A stretch of DNA of 64,000 nt. It comes from Acinetobacter kyonggiensis. Its GTDB lineage: Bacteria; Pseudomonadota; Gammaproteobacteria; Pseudomonadales; Moraxellaceae. A program made the position numbers and the translations under genes. Of this stretch, positions 1 to 9,257 are shown one piece after another. Every line of letters begins with the position of its first letter. The stretch's first letter is position 1. The notes under the pieces are model-generated. The model saw only the letters and a list, made by a program, of their open reading frames with translations. It ran no database searches and was not told the origin of the DNA. Location of the stretch: contig NZ_FNPK01000006.1 in assembly GCF_900107285.1 (NCBI RefSeq), positions 1-64,000 of the forward strand, given 5' to 3'.

Positions 1-278
1 CATGGCAAACGTCTCCAAAGGAGTAAATGTCTATTGAATGCAGTCATCATAAAACAAACCATTAAATAGGTAAAACAGTTTGTTTTTATAATTAAAATCG
101 AATAATTAGATTGATCTGTTCTTCATTAATGTAAACAAGCTTTTAACTTGGAAGATGAGGGTTTAATGTGAATGTTCAAGTATTTATCCGATATTTCATG
201 GAAATAATAGGATTTATGTAATGATCAATAAAAAATTTGATTATGATGAGGGGGAAGTTTTTCACTAGGCAAAAAGCA
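1..278. other. left-edge region without a convincing gene
   Basis: This AT-rich stretch precedes the first supported gene. One plus-strand frame is open from base 1 to a TAG at 67-69 and could be the last 22 codons of a gene that starts outside the window, but I do not recognise it. Bases 51-59 and 78-86 form a 9-bp AT-rich inverted repeat (AAAACAAAC / GTTTGTTTT) that may be a weak terminator. A 12-codon reading frame at 27-65 follows a good AAAGGAG but has nothing else to support it. Confidence 0.35.
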
Positions 279-500
279 ATGAATCTTAAATCTGGAATTT
301 ATCAACATTATAAAGGGAATTTATATCAAGTTTTTCATGTGGCGACACACAGTGAAACGGGTGAAAAGCTGGTGGTCTATCAGTGTTTATATGGTGATTA
401 TTCTATGTGGGTACGTCCATTAGAGATGTTTCAAGAAACGGTTACTTTATCTGATGGTCAAGTATTACCACGATTTAAATTGATTCAAGAAACGGCTTAA
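279..500 (+). CDS. DUF1653 domain protein
   Basis: A protein of 73 residues covering one complete DUF1653 domain. It shows the family hallmarks [11 protein letters not shown] near the N-terminus, [12 protein letters not shown] in the middle and WVRPLEMF near the C-terminus. The family is common in bacteria as a small stand-alone protein, and no biochemical role is established that I can cite. I chose the ATG at 279 because the family alignment begins about there. An in-frame TTG at 237 and ATGs at 243 and 246 would add up to 14 residues that do not resemble the family. The gene lies 63 bp before the methyltransferase gene on the same strand and may be co-transcribed with it. Confidence 0.85.
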   Translation: MNLKSGIYQHYKGNLYQVFHVATHSETGEKLVVYQCLYGDYSMWVRPLEMFQETVTLSDGQVLPRFKLIQETA

Positions 501-563
501 ATATAGATTTTTATTATAGATAAGTTAGACTTAGTACAAACACTAAAAATAGAGACATCTGAC

Positions 564-1154
564 ATGAGCATGAGTTTGGTATTTCAACAACGGATGCAAG
601 AGTTGTATCAAAATTTTATTAAATTTGATGCCTTACAAACTGATCGTATTCAGCGTTATCGAAATATTGAACCAGACTCTGCATTATTTCTAGCCATGCA
701 AATTCGTATTCAGCAATCGCAGAGTATTCTGGAGATTGGAACTTCAACAGGGTATTCGACTTTATGGCTGGCGGATGCTGCGCAAGAAACGCAAGGTCAT
801 GTAACCACATTAGAAATAGATCAATTTCGCACAACTCAAGCAAAGCAATATGCTCAAGAGTTGGCATTGGATCATGTGATTGATTTTTGGGTCGGTGATG
901 CGCAAAACTTTCTTGAAAATAGTGCAAATCACTATGATTTTATCTTATTAGATGCTGAACGCGATGCTTATGTCGATTATTGGATTTTTCTACAAAAAAT
1001 GATTCATCCGCAGGGCGGTGTTTTGATTGTTGATAATGTCATCTCTCACGCTGTGGAAGTTAAAAAATTTATTGAGTTGGTCGAAGGTGATGAACGTTTC
1101 ATCAGTATGACTTTGTCTATAGGCGCAGGATTATTTATGATTTGTTATAAATAA
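564..1154 (+). CDS. SAM-dependent O-methyltransferase (family 3 type)
   Basis: A class I SAM-dependent methyltransferase of 196 residues, close to the usual 200-220 of the bacterial CCoAMT/COMT-like O-methyltransferases. The SAM-binding motif I reads ILEIGTSTGYSTLWLA (about residues 55-70). An acidic residue ends the next strand in TLEID (about 92-96), and the metal/catalytic-type strand FILLDAERDAYVDYW follows at about 125-140, with VLIVDNVI after it. The substrate cannot be told from sequence. An inverted repeat 60 bp downstream (1214-1249) probably ends transcription from this side and from the convergent KTSC gene. Confidence 0.85.
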   Translation: MSMSLVFQQRMQELYQNFIKFDALQTDRIQRYRNIEPDSALFLAMQIRIQQSQSILEIGTSTGYSTLWLADAAQETQGHVTTLEIDQFRTTQAKQYAQELALDHVIDFWVGDAQNFLENSANHYDFILLDAERDAYVDYWIFLQKMIHPQGGVLIVDNVISHAVEVKKFIELVEGDERFISMTLSIGAGLFMICYK

Positions 1155-1213
1155 TGCTGCTTCTGACAGCAATGAGATTGCTGGTATAAGGCATTTTTTA
1201 ATCAATACAGATT

Positions 1214-1249
1214 GTAAAAATGTTCAAACTAATATTTGAACATTTTTAC
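1214..1249. terminator. bidirectional terminator hairpin
   Basis: A perfect 15-bp inverted repeat, GTAAAAATGTTCAAA / TTTGAACATTTTTAC, with a 6-base loop. It sits between two convergent genes (methyltransferase and KTSC protein), and its A/T-rich outer arms supply U-runs in both directions. Confidence 0.7.
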
Positions 1250-1292
1250 GTTATATGTTGCTCTTACCACTCTGGTTTTTTTTGCATATTTT

Positions 1293-1499
1293 TTAATTTA
1301 TTGAAATGCGAGTAAAATGCACATCGTATTCTAAGTACTTGTGTACAAAGGCTGTTTTGTCACTACAGCGCAACAAATTATTATAGATAAATTCAGGCAC
1401 AGGGTGGTACAGCTCTCCTGAGCCATTATTATAAAAAATTTTTAAATACCGTGAAGATGCATTGTATTTATAAGAAGTTACGATAAGTAATGTTCCCAT
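1293..1499 (-). CDS. KTSC domain protein
   Basis: A small protein of 68 residues. The part from about residue 9 onward matches the KTSC domain pattern: a short strand ending in SRYLKIFYNNGS, an aromatic ELYHPVPEFIYNNLL segment, and a tail with FVHKYLE. In this family the domain often stands alone and its role is unknown. The ATG at 1499 is preferred because AAGGAG lies 7-8 bases upstream of it. The reading frame is open a further 40 codons upstream, but that part is lysine-rich, low in complexity and unlike the family. The gene is convergent with the methyltransferase gene. Confidence 0.7.
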   Translation of the reverse strand: MGTLLIVTSYKYNASSRYLKIFYNNGSGELYHPVPEFIYNNLLRCSDKTAFVHKYLEYDVHFTRISIN

Positions 1500-1812
1500 A
1501 AGCAACTCCTTTTTCTTCTTTTTTATAGACTTTTTTGCGACCTTTGTTTTATTTAAAGGTAATGAAAAAGACCTGATGAATGTATAGCAAATTTGTAACA
1601 GGAAAATAAAAGCAAACAAGTAAGTGCAATATACAAAAAAGAAATAATAATTGAAAAGAGCCCAATCAATTTTAAATTTCTGGTTTATTGAAAGTTAATA
1701 AAATGTTACCTATGCAGTTAAATCTAGATATCAAAAAGTTATGCAATGATATAAAACTAATCAAGATGATGGTATTTCTTCACTCATATAAAATTTTATA
1801 AAAGGTATCAGC
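1500..1812. other. AT-rich intergenic region, divergent promoters expected
   Basis: This 313-bp gap separates the divergent KTSC and dehydrogenase genes. It contains long A/T runs and the Shine-Dalgarno sites of both genes (AAGGAG on the minus strand near 1507, AAAGG on the plus strand near 1801). I see no further gene, repeat or clear operator. Confidence 0.5.
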
Positions 1813-2586
1813 ATGAAAATGAATGAGCTTTTTAACCTGAAAGATAAAGTCGCTATTGTTACAGGGGGTGCGGATGGTATTGGTAAGGCAACGGCATTAC
1901 TTTTAGCAGAAGCAGGTGCACATATTGTTATTGCTGATTTAAATATAGAAAAAGCTCAAAAAGTGGTGGAAGAGGTTGAGCAAATAGGCGTACGAGCTTT
2001 AGCTGTGCAGTGTAATATTTTAGATGATCAGAGTCTGGTTGATCTTGTTGATTTAACCGTGAAAAATTTTGGTACGGTCAATATTTTAATTAACAATGCA
2101 GGTGGTGGAGGTGGAGGGCGTGAAAATCCTTTTCAAATTACCATTGATGACATTAAACGTGATTATGAGCTTAATGTATTTAGCGGCTGGCGTTTAAGTC
2201 AATTATGTGTACCGCATATGAAAAAATCAGGTTATGGCTCTATTGTAATGACGTCTTCAATGTCCAGTAAAAATACATCTCCAGATATGAGTGGCTATGG
2301 AAGCTCTAAAGCTGCTGTCAACCATATGGTGGCGAATCTAGCCTTTGATTTTGGCCCAGACGTTCGAATTAATGCTGTAGGACCTGGGGCAACGCGAACG
2401 GCTGCTTTGGCAAGTGTACTTACCCCAGAGATTGAAGCAAGAATGTTGCAACATACACCCATTAAAAGACTGGGAACGGCAGATGATATTGCTGGAGCGA
2501 TATTGTATTTGGCTGCACCAATTTCATCGTGGGTGAGTGGACAAACCATTTTTGTAAATGGTGGCGGTGTTCAGACTTTAGATTAG
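1813..2586 (+). CDS. short-chain dehydrogenase/reductase, 7-alpha-hydroxysteroid dehydrogenase-like
   Basis: A classical SDR oxidoreductase of 257 residues, the normal length. It has the nucleotide-binding TGGADGIG at residues 17-24, an acidic IADLN after the second strand (NAD(H) preference is an inference from this Asp), the NNAG motif, the catalytic Ser in MTSSMSS, and the YGSSK active-site pair. The run of glycines after NNAG and the overall pattern resemble proteins annotated as 7-alpha-hydroxysteroid dehydrogenase, but substrate specificity in this family is not predictable from sequence. AAAGG lies 7 bases before the ATG. Transcription probably ends at the hairpin at 2624-2654, shared with the convergent ahpC. 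Confidence 0.85.
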   Translation: MKMNELFNLKDKVAIVTGGADGIGKATALLLAEAGAHIVIADLNIEKAQKVVEEVEQIGVRALAVQCNILDDQSLVDLVDLTVKNFGTVNILINNAGGGGGGRENPFQITIDDIKRDYELNVFSGWRLSQLCVPHMKKSGYGSIVMTSSMSSKNTSPDMSGYGSSKAAVNHMVANLAFDFGPDVRINAVGPGATRTAALASVLTPEIEARMLQHTPIKRLGTADDIAGAILYLAAPISSWVSGQTIFVNGGGVQTLD

Positions 2587-2623
2587 AGTCTAATGTGATT
2601 AAGTTAATAAAAATTTAAGCAAT

Positions 2624-2654
2624 AAAAAACCACGCTAAAAAGCGTGGTTTTTTT
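2624..2654. terminator. bidirectional rho-independent terminator
   Basis: The stem ACCACGCT / AGCGTGGT with an AAAA loop is flanked by A and T runs on both sides, so it can serve both the plus-strand dehydrogenase gene and the minus-strand ahpC. Confidence 0.9.
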
Positions 2655-2677
2655 GAATCAGTTCAATCTAATCTAAA

Positions 2678-3241
2678 TTAGATTTTACCCACTAGGTCGA
2701 TTGAAGGCGCTAAAGTCGCATCGCCTTCTTGCCATTTAGCTGGGCAAACTTCACCTGGGTGAGCATGAACGTATTGAGCTGCTTTAACTTTACGAAGAAG
2801 TTCTGAAGCATCACGGCCAATACCACCAGCGTTGATTTCAACGATTTGGATTTTACCTTCAGGATCGATAACAAAAGTACCACGATCAGCAAGACCAGCA
2901 GATTCGATTAATACTTCAAAGTTTTTAGCAAGTGTCCAAGTTGGATCGCCTACCATTGGGTATTCAATTTTTTTGATTTCTGCTGAAGAATCGTGCCAAG
3001 CTTTATGAGTAAAGTGAGTGTCAGTAGAAACTGAGTAGATTTCAACGCCTAATTTTTTGAATTCAGCATAATTATCTGCAAGGTCGCCAAGTTCAGTTGG
3101 GCAAACAAAAGTGAAATCAGCTGGATAGAAGAAGAATACAGACCATTTCCCTTTAAGGTCAGCTTCAGTTACTTCAATAAATTGACCGTTAAGGAATGCT
3201 TGTGCTTTGAATGGTTTAACTTCTGTATTAATTAAGCTCAT
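2678..3241 (-). CDS. ahpC: alkyl hydroperoxide reductase subunit C (peroxiredoxin)
   Basis: A typical 2-Cys peroxiredoxin of 187 residues that reduces hydrogen peroxide and organic hydroperoxides in the cytoplasm. The peroxidatic cysteine is Cys47 in DFTFVCPTE and the resolving cysteine is Cys166 in GEVCPAKW, matching the enterobacterial AhpC arrangement. A third cue is the conserved [13 protein letters not shown] segment. I start at the second of two adjacent ATGs (3241), because GGAG lies 6 bases upstream of it and MSLINTEV is the family N-terminus. The usual reductase partner gene ahpF is not adjacent here. No OxyR site could be confirmed by eye in the upstream region. Confidence 0.95.
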   Translation of the reverse strand: MSLINTEVKPFKAQAFLNGQFIEVTEADLKGKWSVFFFYPADFTFVCPTELGDLADNYAEFKKLGVEIYSVSTDTHFTHKAWHDSSAEIKKIEYPMVGDPTWTLAKNFEVLIESAGLADRGTFVIDPEGKIQIVEINAGGIGRDASELLRKVKAAQYVHAHPGEVCPAKWQEGDATLAPSIDLVGKI

Positions 3242-3738
3242 CATTGTCTCCATGATCGAGGTTTGTATTTAATTTCTAAAAGAATAGCGAATTTTTTGTT
3301 ATTGCTGAAACAGTATTTTTACATCATTCAAATCGGAAAAACCGAATTAAGTGTTATGAAGCTTACAATTCCAGCAAATCTGATGTTTCTGCCTATTTTA
3401 GTCATACAAAGATGATGGACTAATGACAAAATATCAGTTCTTCAGCTTGCTTAAGAACATGAAGGTTCATGAACTAAAATTCAAGGGTAAATTTTTAAAA
3501 TTAAATTCTTTTTCTGATTAGGACAATGTTATTACGGGTAAATTATTCTTATAAAAAACAGTTTTGAACATGGTCAAAGTATGAAAACATTCGATTTTAG
3601 CTTGGGTCATGCGCTATTTTTATGCTTTTGAATATTCTTTTCATTAAACATAATGAATAAATATTATGTTGTCTTTCTCTCAAGAGCGTTACAGCGTAAA
3701 ATATGTAGTTCAATTTTTTGTTTTGGGATAAGTTATCT
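3242..3738. other. intergenic region between divergent ahpC and hrpA
   Basis: About 500 bp without a supported gene. It holds the ahpC Shine-Dalgarno and presumably its promoter on the minus strand, and the hrpA promoter on the plus strand. A short inverted repeat TCGG-AAAAA-CCGA occurs near 3331-3345. No long open frame with coding character was seen. Confidence 0.5.
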
Positions 3739-6700
3739 GTGTTCAGTCATTTAAATGTAGATCAATGGGTCATGGCACGTGACCGTCATCGTTTAAATCG
3801 ACTACGCAAAGGTAAAGATGCCAGTGAGGCGCAATATCAAGAACTTTTTGAAAAATCTAATCATAAAGTACGTGAACGTCTATCGCGGCTCCCAAATATT
3901 CGGTTAAATCAAGATTTACCCGTTACCCAATCTGCTGATCAACTGATAGAAGCCATTCAACAACATCAAGTGATTATTGTGGCAGGGGAAACAGGATCGG
4001 GGAAAACCACGCAGTTACCACAAATTGCCATGCTGGCTGGACGTGGTCTAACTGGGATGATTGGTCATACCCAACCGCGTCGTCTGGCGGCACGTAGTGT
4101 ATCGCAGCGTATTGCCGAAGAAGTCGGTGAAAAACTGGGTGAGTCGATTGGTTTTAAAATCCGTTTTAATGAACAGGGATCGCAAGATTCGATTGTTCGT
4201 TTAATGACAGATGGTATTTTGTTGGCCGAACTGACGAATGATCGCTATTTAACCAAATACGACACCATTATTATTGATGAAGCGCATGAGCGTTCGCTCA
4301 ATATCGACTTTATCATGGGCTATTTAAAACAGCTTTTACATAAACGTCGTGATTTAAAAGTTATCATTACTTCAGCAACCTTAGATGTAAATCGTTTTAG
4401 CAGTTACTTTTTTGATGCCCCCGTTTTTGAAGTGGAAGGGCGAAGCTTTCCAGTAGAACTTCGTTATCGTCCCATTTCAGAAATGAGCATTGGTGGTAGT
4501 GATGATGATGAGTTTGATGACTTTGAAGAAAATTTGCCACGCGCAGTGGTGCAAGCGGTAGAAGAATGTTTTGCTGATGCGCAACAAAAGGGGCATCCTG
4601 AACATGCCGATATTCTAATTTTTGCCAGTACAGAACAAGAAATTCGCGAACTACAAGAAACCTTGCAAAAGCATGGTCCGCGGCACACGGAGATTTTACC
4701 GTTATATGCTCGCTTAGCTTTAGCTGAACAACAAAAGATTTTTAGTCCGGGTGGTGGTGGGCGACGCATTATTATTGCCACCAACGTTGCTGAAACGGCT
4801 CTAACCGTACCGAATATCCGTTATGTGATTGATAGTGGTTTTGCCCGTATTTCACGTTATAGCTATCGTTCACGGGTTCAGCGTTTACCAATTGAGGCTG
4901 TATCTCAAGCCGCAGCCAATCAGCGTAAAGGGCGTTGTGGTCGTATTGCACCGGGTGTGTGTATTCGCTTGTATTCAGAAGATGACTTTCAAAGTCGTCC
5001 TGAATTTACTGAACCTGAAATTAAGCGTACCAATCTCGCATCGGTGATTTTGCAAATGCAAAGTCTCAATTTAGGCGATTTAGAAAGTTTTGATTTTATT
5101 GAACCGCCAGATCACCGCTTGGTCAATGATGGTCGCAAGCTATTGATTGAGCTTGGGGCGATGGTGGAGAAGAAAGCACTATCTCATAATCCCCCTAAGT
5201 CCCCTACGCAAGGGGGAGATTTATCTGACAATAATCCCTCTAAAGGTGAAAATCCAAACGCAAATCCTCCTAAATCCTCCTTTGTTAAAGGAGGACTTCA
5301 AAGCAGTGGCTTAACTAAAATTGGTCAGCAAATGGCGAAGATGCCGATTGACCCACGTTTGGCACGAATGATATTAGGCGGTGCACATTTTGGTGTGCTC
5401 AATGAAGTATTGATTATTGTTGCGGCGCTTGCTGTGCAAGACCCACGTGAACGCCCAAATGATAAACAAACCCAAGCCGACCAAAAACATGCGTTATTTA
5501 AGGAAGGGGATTCTGACTTTTTGTTTTACATTAAGTTATGGGAAACTTTACAGAATAACCGTGAATCGATGAATGAAAATAAGCGTCGTAATTTTGCGCG
5601 TCAGCATTTTCTCAGTTGGTTGCGTTTACGTGAATGGAAAAAAACCCATGAACAACTTTCTGAATTGGCTCAAGGTTTAAAGCTTTCATTTAATGATAAA
5701 AAAGCCAGTTATGAAAACTTGCATCGTGCTTTATTGACTGGGTTGCTTTCGTTTATTGCCAATAAGACCGATGAAAAAAATGTCTATATGGCAGTGCGTC
5801 AGCAAAAAGCCCGAATTTTCCCTGCATCGACTTTACATAAAGGTGGTGCATCTTGGGTAATGGCATTTGAGATGGTAGAAACTTCTCAAGTGTATTTACG
5901 GACTTTGGCGAAAATTGAACCTGAATGGATTCTACTGGCTGCCCCTGATTTGTTGAAGCATCATTATTTTGAGCCACATTGGTCGAAAAAAGCGGGCATT
6001 GTGAATGCCTATGATCAAATTTCATTGTTTGGTTTAATTATTGAACCGAAGCGTTTGATGAATTATGAAAAAGTTGATCAAGCTGCCGCACATGAAATCT
6101 TTTTGCGGGATGCTTTAACCACAGGTCATTTGGGTGTTACACCGCCATTTTTAAAACACAATTTACAGAAACTAGAAGAAGTAGAACGTGTTGAGGACAA
6201 ATTACGTCGTCGTGATTTGGTGGTGGATGAAGAAACCATTTATCAATTCTATGCGTCAAAAGTACCTGAGGAAGTCGCCAGCCGACGTGCCTTTGAAGAT
6301 TGGCGAGCGACCATAGAACCGCAAAACCCGCGTTATTTATTTGTCGATGATGATGCGTTGTGGATGAATGATCGTCCAACCACGCAGCAATTTCCTGACC
6401 ATCTGCACAATGGTTCATTGCGTTTTGCAGCAAGCTATCGCTTTGACCCAAGTCATGATGAAGATGGTGCCACGGTTAAAATTCCTGTACAGGCTTTGCC
6501 GCAGGTTGATGAAAATATTTGGTCATGGGGGATCCCTGGTTGGCGACAGGATTTGATTGAAGCCTTATTAAAGTCTTTACCAAAGGATAAACGTCGAAAT
6601 TTGGTGCCTATTCCAGATACAGCACGTAAGTTGATGAAAGGCATTGATGCAGTACATTTACGTGAACACATTTTTAGCTACTTGGCATTTCAATTGCGCG

Positions 6701-7722
6701 CGGAGCAAATTACAGCGAAAGACTTTAGTTTTGAACGCATTGATCAGTATTTGTTGCCGTTTATTAAAGTAATTGATGAAAAAGGGCATGTGATTGAAAA
6801 AGGGCGTGATTTAGTTGAGTTGAAAGCCCGTTGCCGCTCAGAAACACATAGTCCAGTCAAACAGCTTCAAGGTGAATTTAACACTTTCCCTGAAAGTTTT
6901 ACTTTTGAAGCCTCGCAGAAAGTGACTGGCGTGATTGTTAAGCAATATCAAGCTTTAGTTCCTGTGAAAGCATTTGCCGAACTGGATACAAAAGATGAAT
7001 CGGGTGTGGTGATTCAAACCTTTAATGATCAGGCTGAAGCCATTCGTCAGCACCGTGAAGGGGTGATTCGTCTGGTATATATGCAGTTGGGGGATTTAAT
7101 TCGTCAACTGAAAAAACAGATTTCAAAACCGCTGGCTTTGGCCTATTCGCCATTAGGTGATAAAGCTCAGTTAGAGCAAATGTTGGTTTACGCCACCCTA
7201 CAGATGGCAATAAAAGATCTTCCTGTCAATACTGAAGAGTTTCAAAATTTAATTTTAAATGTAAAAAAATCTTTCCTTACGCACGGACAAGAGGCATTAT
7301 TAATACTGAGCGATATTTATATTCAATGGCAGGATATTCGTCGGAAATTGTTGGTTTTAGACGAATCTCTGTTTGGGAAAAATATTGATGACATTGAAGA
7401 TCAGCTTGATTTAATGGCTCTTTCCAACTTTGTATATGTCAAATCTTCAGACATATGGCAGGAATTCCCTCGTTATTTGAAGGCGTTGGTCTTGCGTTTA
7501 GAGCGCTTGCCAAATAACCTACAAAGAGACAATTCTGCCATTGATCAAGTTGATCCATGGATGGAAAAATTATTTAAGTTTAAAAATGATGCGCGCCTAA
7601 AAGAACTGTACTTCATGATTGAAGAATTTCGTATTTCTTTGTTCTCACAGCCAATGAAAACCAAGATGCCGATTTCTCCAACCAGATTGCAAAAAGTATG
7701 GAATCAATTAGGCATCGGTTAA
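3739..7722 (+). CDS. hrpA: ATP-dependent RNA helicase HrpA (DEAH box)
   Basis: A large DEAH-box helicase of about 1327 residues, the usual HrpA size. Seen in order: Walker A GETGSGKTT (about residues 83-91), motif Ia TQPRRLAARSV, DEAH in IIDEAHERS, motif III ITSATLD, then TNVAETALTVP and the QRKGRCGR motif VI of helicase domain 2. The HA2/OB-fold region and the long HrpA-specific C-terminal part follow. HrpA acts on mRNA and stalled or collided ribosomes in related bacteria. Between ELGAM and GLTKIG in the winged-helix/HA2 region, about 37 residues rich in Pro, Gly, Lys, Ser and Asn are encoded by repeat DNA (5188-5298) and have no counterpart in E. coli HrpA. The frame allows TTG 3718, GTG 3739 or ATG 3772. 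I prefer GTG 3739 because GGGATAAG precedes it. Confidence 0.93.
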   Translation: MFSHLNVDQWVMARDRHRLNRLRKGKDASEAQYQELFEKSNHKVRERLSRLPNIRLNQDLPVTQSADQLIEAIQQHQVIIVAGETGSGKTTQLPQIAMLAGRGLTGMIGHTQPRRLAARSVSQRIAEEVGEKLGESIGFKIRFNEQGSQDSIVRLMTDGILLAELTNDRYLTKYDTIIIDEAHERSLNIDFIMGYLKQLLHKRRDLKVIITSATLDVNRFSSYFFDAPVFEVEGRSFPVELRYRPISEMSIGGSDDDEFDDFEENLPRAVVQAVEECFADAQQKGHPEHADILIFASTEQEIRELQETLQKHGPRHTEILPLYARLALAEQQKIFSPGGGGRRIIIATNVAETALTVPNIRYVIDSGFARISRYSYRSRVQRLPIEAVSQAAANQRKGRCGRIAPGVCIRLYSEDDFQSRPEFTEPEIKRTNLASVILQMQSLNLGDLESFDFIEPPDHRLVNDGRKLLIELGAMVEKKALSHNPPKSPTQGGDLSDNNPSKGENPNANPPKSSFVKGGLQSSGLTKIGQQMAKMPIDPRLARMILGGAHFGVLNEVLIIVAALAVQDPRERPNDKQTQADQKHALFKEGDSDFLFYIKLWETLQNNRESMNENKRRNFARQHFLSWLRLREWKKTHEQLSELAQGLKLSFNDKKASYENLHRALLTGLLSFIANKTDEKNVYMAVRQQKARIFPASTLHKGGASWVMAFEMVETSQVYLRTLAKIEPEWILLAAPDLLKHHYFEPHWSKKAGIVNAYDQISLFGLIIEPKRLMNYEKVDQAAAHEIFLRDALTTGHLGVTPPFLKHNLQKLEEVERVEDKLRRRDLVVDEETIYQFYASKVPEEVASRRAFEDWRATIEPQNPRYLFVDDDALWMNDRPTTQQFPDHLHNGSLRFAASYRFDPSHDEDGATVKIPVQALPQVDENIWSWGIPGWRQDLIEALLKSLPKDKRRNLVPIPDTARKLMKGIDAVHLREHIFSYLAFQLRAEQITAKDFSFERIDQYLLPFIKVIDEKGHVIEKGRDLVELKARCRSETHSPVKQLQGEFNTFPESFTFEASQKVTGVIVKQYQALVPVKAFAELDTKDESGVVIQTFNDQAEAIRQHREGVIRLVYMQLGDLIRQLKKQISKPLALAYSPLGDKAQLEQMLVYATLQMAIKDLPVNTEEFQNLILNVKKSFLTHGQEALLILSDIYIQWQDIRRKLLVLDESLFGKNIDDIEDQLDLMALSNFVYVKSSDIWQEFPRYLKALVLRLERLPNNLQRDNSAIDQVDPWMEKLFKFKNDARLKELYFMIEEFRISLFSQPMKTKMPISPTRLQKVWNQLGIG
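5188..5298 (+). repeat. palindromic repeat inserted in frame inside hrpA
   Basis: Two palindromic units lie in tandem. Unit 1 (5188-5222) starts AATCCCCCTAAGTCCCC and returns as GGGGGAGATTT. Unit 2 (5262-5298) starts AAATCCTCCTAAATCCTCC and returns as AAAGGAGGACTT. A degenerate linker (ATCCCTCTAAAGGTGAAAAT) sits between them. The whole block is 111 bp, exactly 37 codons, with no stop. It lies at a loop position where HrpA homologues have no extra residues. A non-coding relative occurs at 50626-50713. That it is a mobile repeat is my inference from the shared sequence, the palindromes and the frame-neutral length. Confidence 0.75.
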
Positions 7723-7755
7723 CATAGCGCGAGATTAGTTTAGTAGGAGTTTTAC

Positions 7756-8865
7756 ATGGGCATTCGTATTACAGGTACAGGCTTGTATCATCCAGAAGAA
7801 GCCATTACCAATGAAGAGTTAGTAACCAGTTTAAATGCTTATGTGGAACTGTTTAACCACGACAATGCTGACAAAATTGCAGCCGGTGAAATAGAAGAAC
7901 GTCGCGGTTCAAATGCTGAATTTATTGAAAAAGCATCTGGTGTTAAAAGCCGTTATGTTGCTGAAAAATCAGGTGTATTAGATCCAAAACGCATGTATCC
8001 ACGGTTACGTGAACGCAGTAATGATGAGCTTTCCATTCAAGCCGAATGGGGCGTGACTGCGGCTAAACAAGCGATGGAAAATGCAGGGGTAACGGCAGAA
8101 GATATCGATATGGTTATTTTGTCATGTTCAAACATCCAGCGTGCTTATCCTGCTGTAGCCATTGAAATCCAATCTGCTTTGGGTATTCAAGGTTATGCTT
8201 ATGACATGAATGTGGCATGTTCTGCTGCAACTTTTGGTTTAAAACAAGCCGCAGATGCCATCAAATGTGGCGCACGCCGTGTATTGTTAGTCAATGTCGA
8301 AATCACCTCGGGTCATACCGATTTCCGTTCACGTGACTGTCACTTCATTTTTGGTGATGTTGCAACAGCATCTATTATTGAAGATACGACCAGCAAAACT
8401 GGTTTTGAGATTTTAGATACGCATCTATTTACTCAATTTTCAAATAACATTCGCAACAACTTCGGCTATTTAAACCGTAGTGAAGATGCCGTGGTAGATG
8501 ATAAATTGTTCAATCAAGATGGTCGTAAAGTTTTTAAAGAAGTTTGCCCATTGGTGGCTAAAATCATTACTGCACAACTTGAGAAAAATAATATTGCACC
8601 AACCAATGTAAAGCGTTTTTGGTTACACCAAGCCAATGCCAGCATGAATGATCTAATCTTGAAATATGTCGTGGGCAAAGATGCTGACCGTTCACTTGTA
8701 CCGATTATTTTAGATGAATTTGCCAATACGTCTTCAGCAGGTGTAATTATTGCATTGCATCGTACTGCACACGAAGTTAATGATGGTGAATATGGTGTAC
8801 TTTGCTCATTCGGTGCTGGTTATTCTGTTGGATCAATTCTTGTGCAAAAACATGTGGTTGGCTAA
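7756..8865 (+). CDS. beta-ketoacyl-ACP synthase III family protein (FabH-like)
   Basis: A thiolase-fold condensing enzyme of 369 residues that would join an acyl-CoA or acyl-ACP to malonyl-ACP in the cytoplasm. The catalytic triad is visible: Cys155 in [10 protein letters not shown], His291 in [11 protein letters not shown] and Asn324 in FANTSSAGV. It is about 45 residues longer than classical FabH, mainly because of an insertion at residues 30-90 that contains [21 protein letters not shown]. That longer form is found in several proteobacteria as a second, non-canonical KAS III. Its acyl-chain preference is not readable from sequence. AGGAG precedes the ATG by 7-8 bases. The gene starts 33 bp after hrpA and ends at the terminator at 8952. 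Confidence 0.88.
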   Translation: MGIRITGTGLYHPEEAITNEELVTSLNAYVELFNHDNADKIAAGEIEERRGSNAEFIEKASGVKSRYVAEKSGVLDPKRMYPRLRERSNDELSIQAEWGVTAAKQAMENAGVTAEDIDMVILSCSNIQRAYPAVAIEIQSALGIQGYAYDMNVACSAATFGLKQAADAIKCGARRVLLVNVEITSGHTDFRSRDCHFIFGDVATASIIEDTTSKTGFEILDTHLFTQFSNNIRNNFGYLNRSEDAVVDDKLFNQDGRKVFKEVCPLVAKIITAQLEKNNIAPTNVKRFWLHQANASMNDLILKYVVGKDADRSLVPIILDEFANTSSAGVIIALHRTAHEVNDGEYGVLCSFGAGYSVGSILVQKHVVG

Positions 8866-9257
8866 GTTATAAAGAAATAATAGGTGGGTCATCATACATT
8901 TACGCTGTGATTGATTCACTGAAGATTATTATACTTATACAGTAAAGATAAAATGGTTATGGTTAGTATGGCTGACCATAGCCATTTTTATTTACCGATC
9001 TAACGTAATTTTATTTTCAATTTATGTCACACCAAAATTTAATACATATTGAACATCTGAAAATGTGAACATCTTTTAATTTTGAAATTGGTACGGTTTT
9101 ACTTATGTTATAGCTATATTTTTTATAATTGAATATCAAATAATTAACGATAAATACTGGTTCAGATAGATTTGCTTAAATTCTCTAGTCAGCATACATT
9201 GTCTTCATTATATATGATTAAATTCACCGTAGGATGTGAGTTCAATGTGAGGCGAGT
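8866..9257. other. intergenic region with a terminator and a leader
   Basis: The gap of 392 bp holds the fabH-like gene's terminator at 8952-8991. The remaining 270 bp are very AT-rich and presumably carry the promoter of the PcfJ-like gene. GAGGCGAG just before 9258 is its likely ribosome binding site. No gene or clear repeat is seen. Confidence 0.5.
8952..8991 (+). terminator. rho-independent terminator after the FabH-like gene
   Basis: A 12-bp stem AATGGTTATGGT / ACCATAGCCATT (one G-U pair) with an 11-base loop, followed by TTTATTT. Confidence 0.8.

Noticed and set aside
27..65. 12-codon reading frame after a good AAAGGAG at the left edge
   Set aside because: Too short, no similarity, and it overlaps a frame that may be the end of an upstream gene.
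1500..1619. N-terminal extension of the KTSC protein
   Set aside because: Lysine-rich, low-complexity and without family similarity. The internal ATG at 1499 has a good Shine-Dalgarno.
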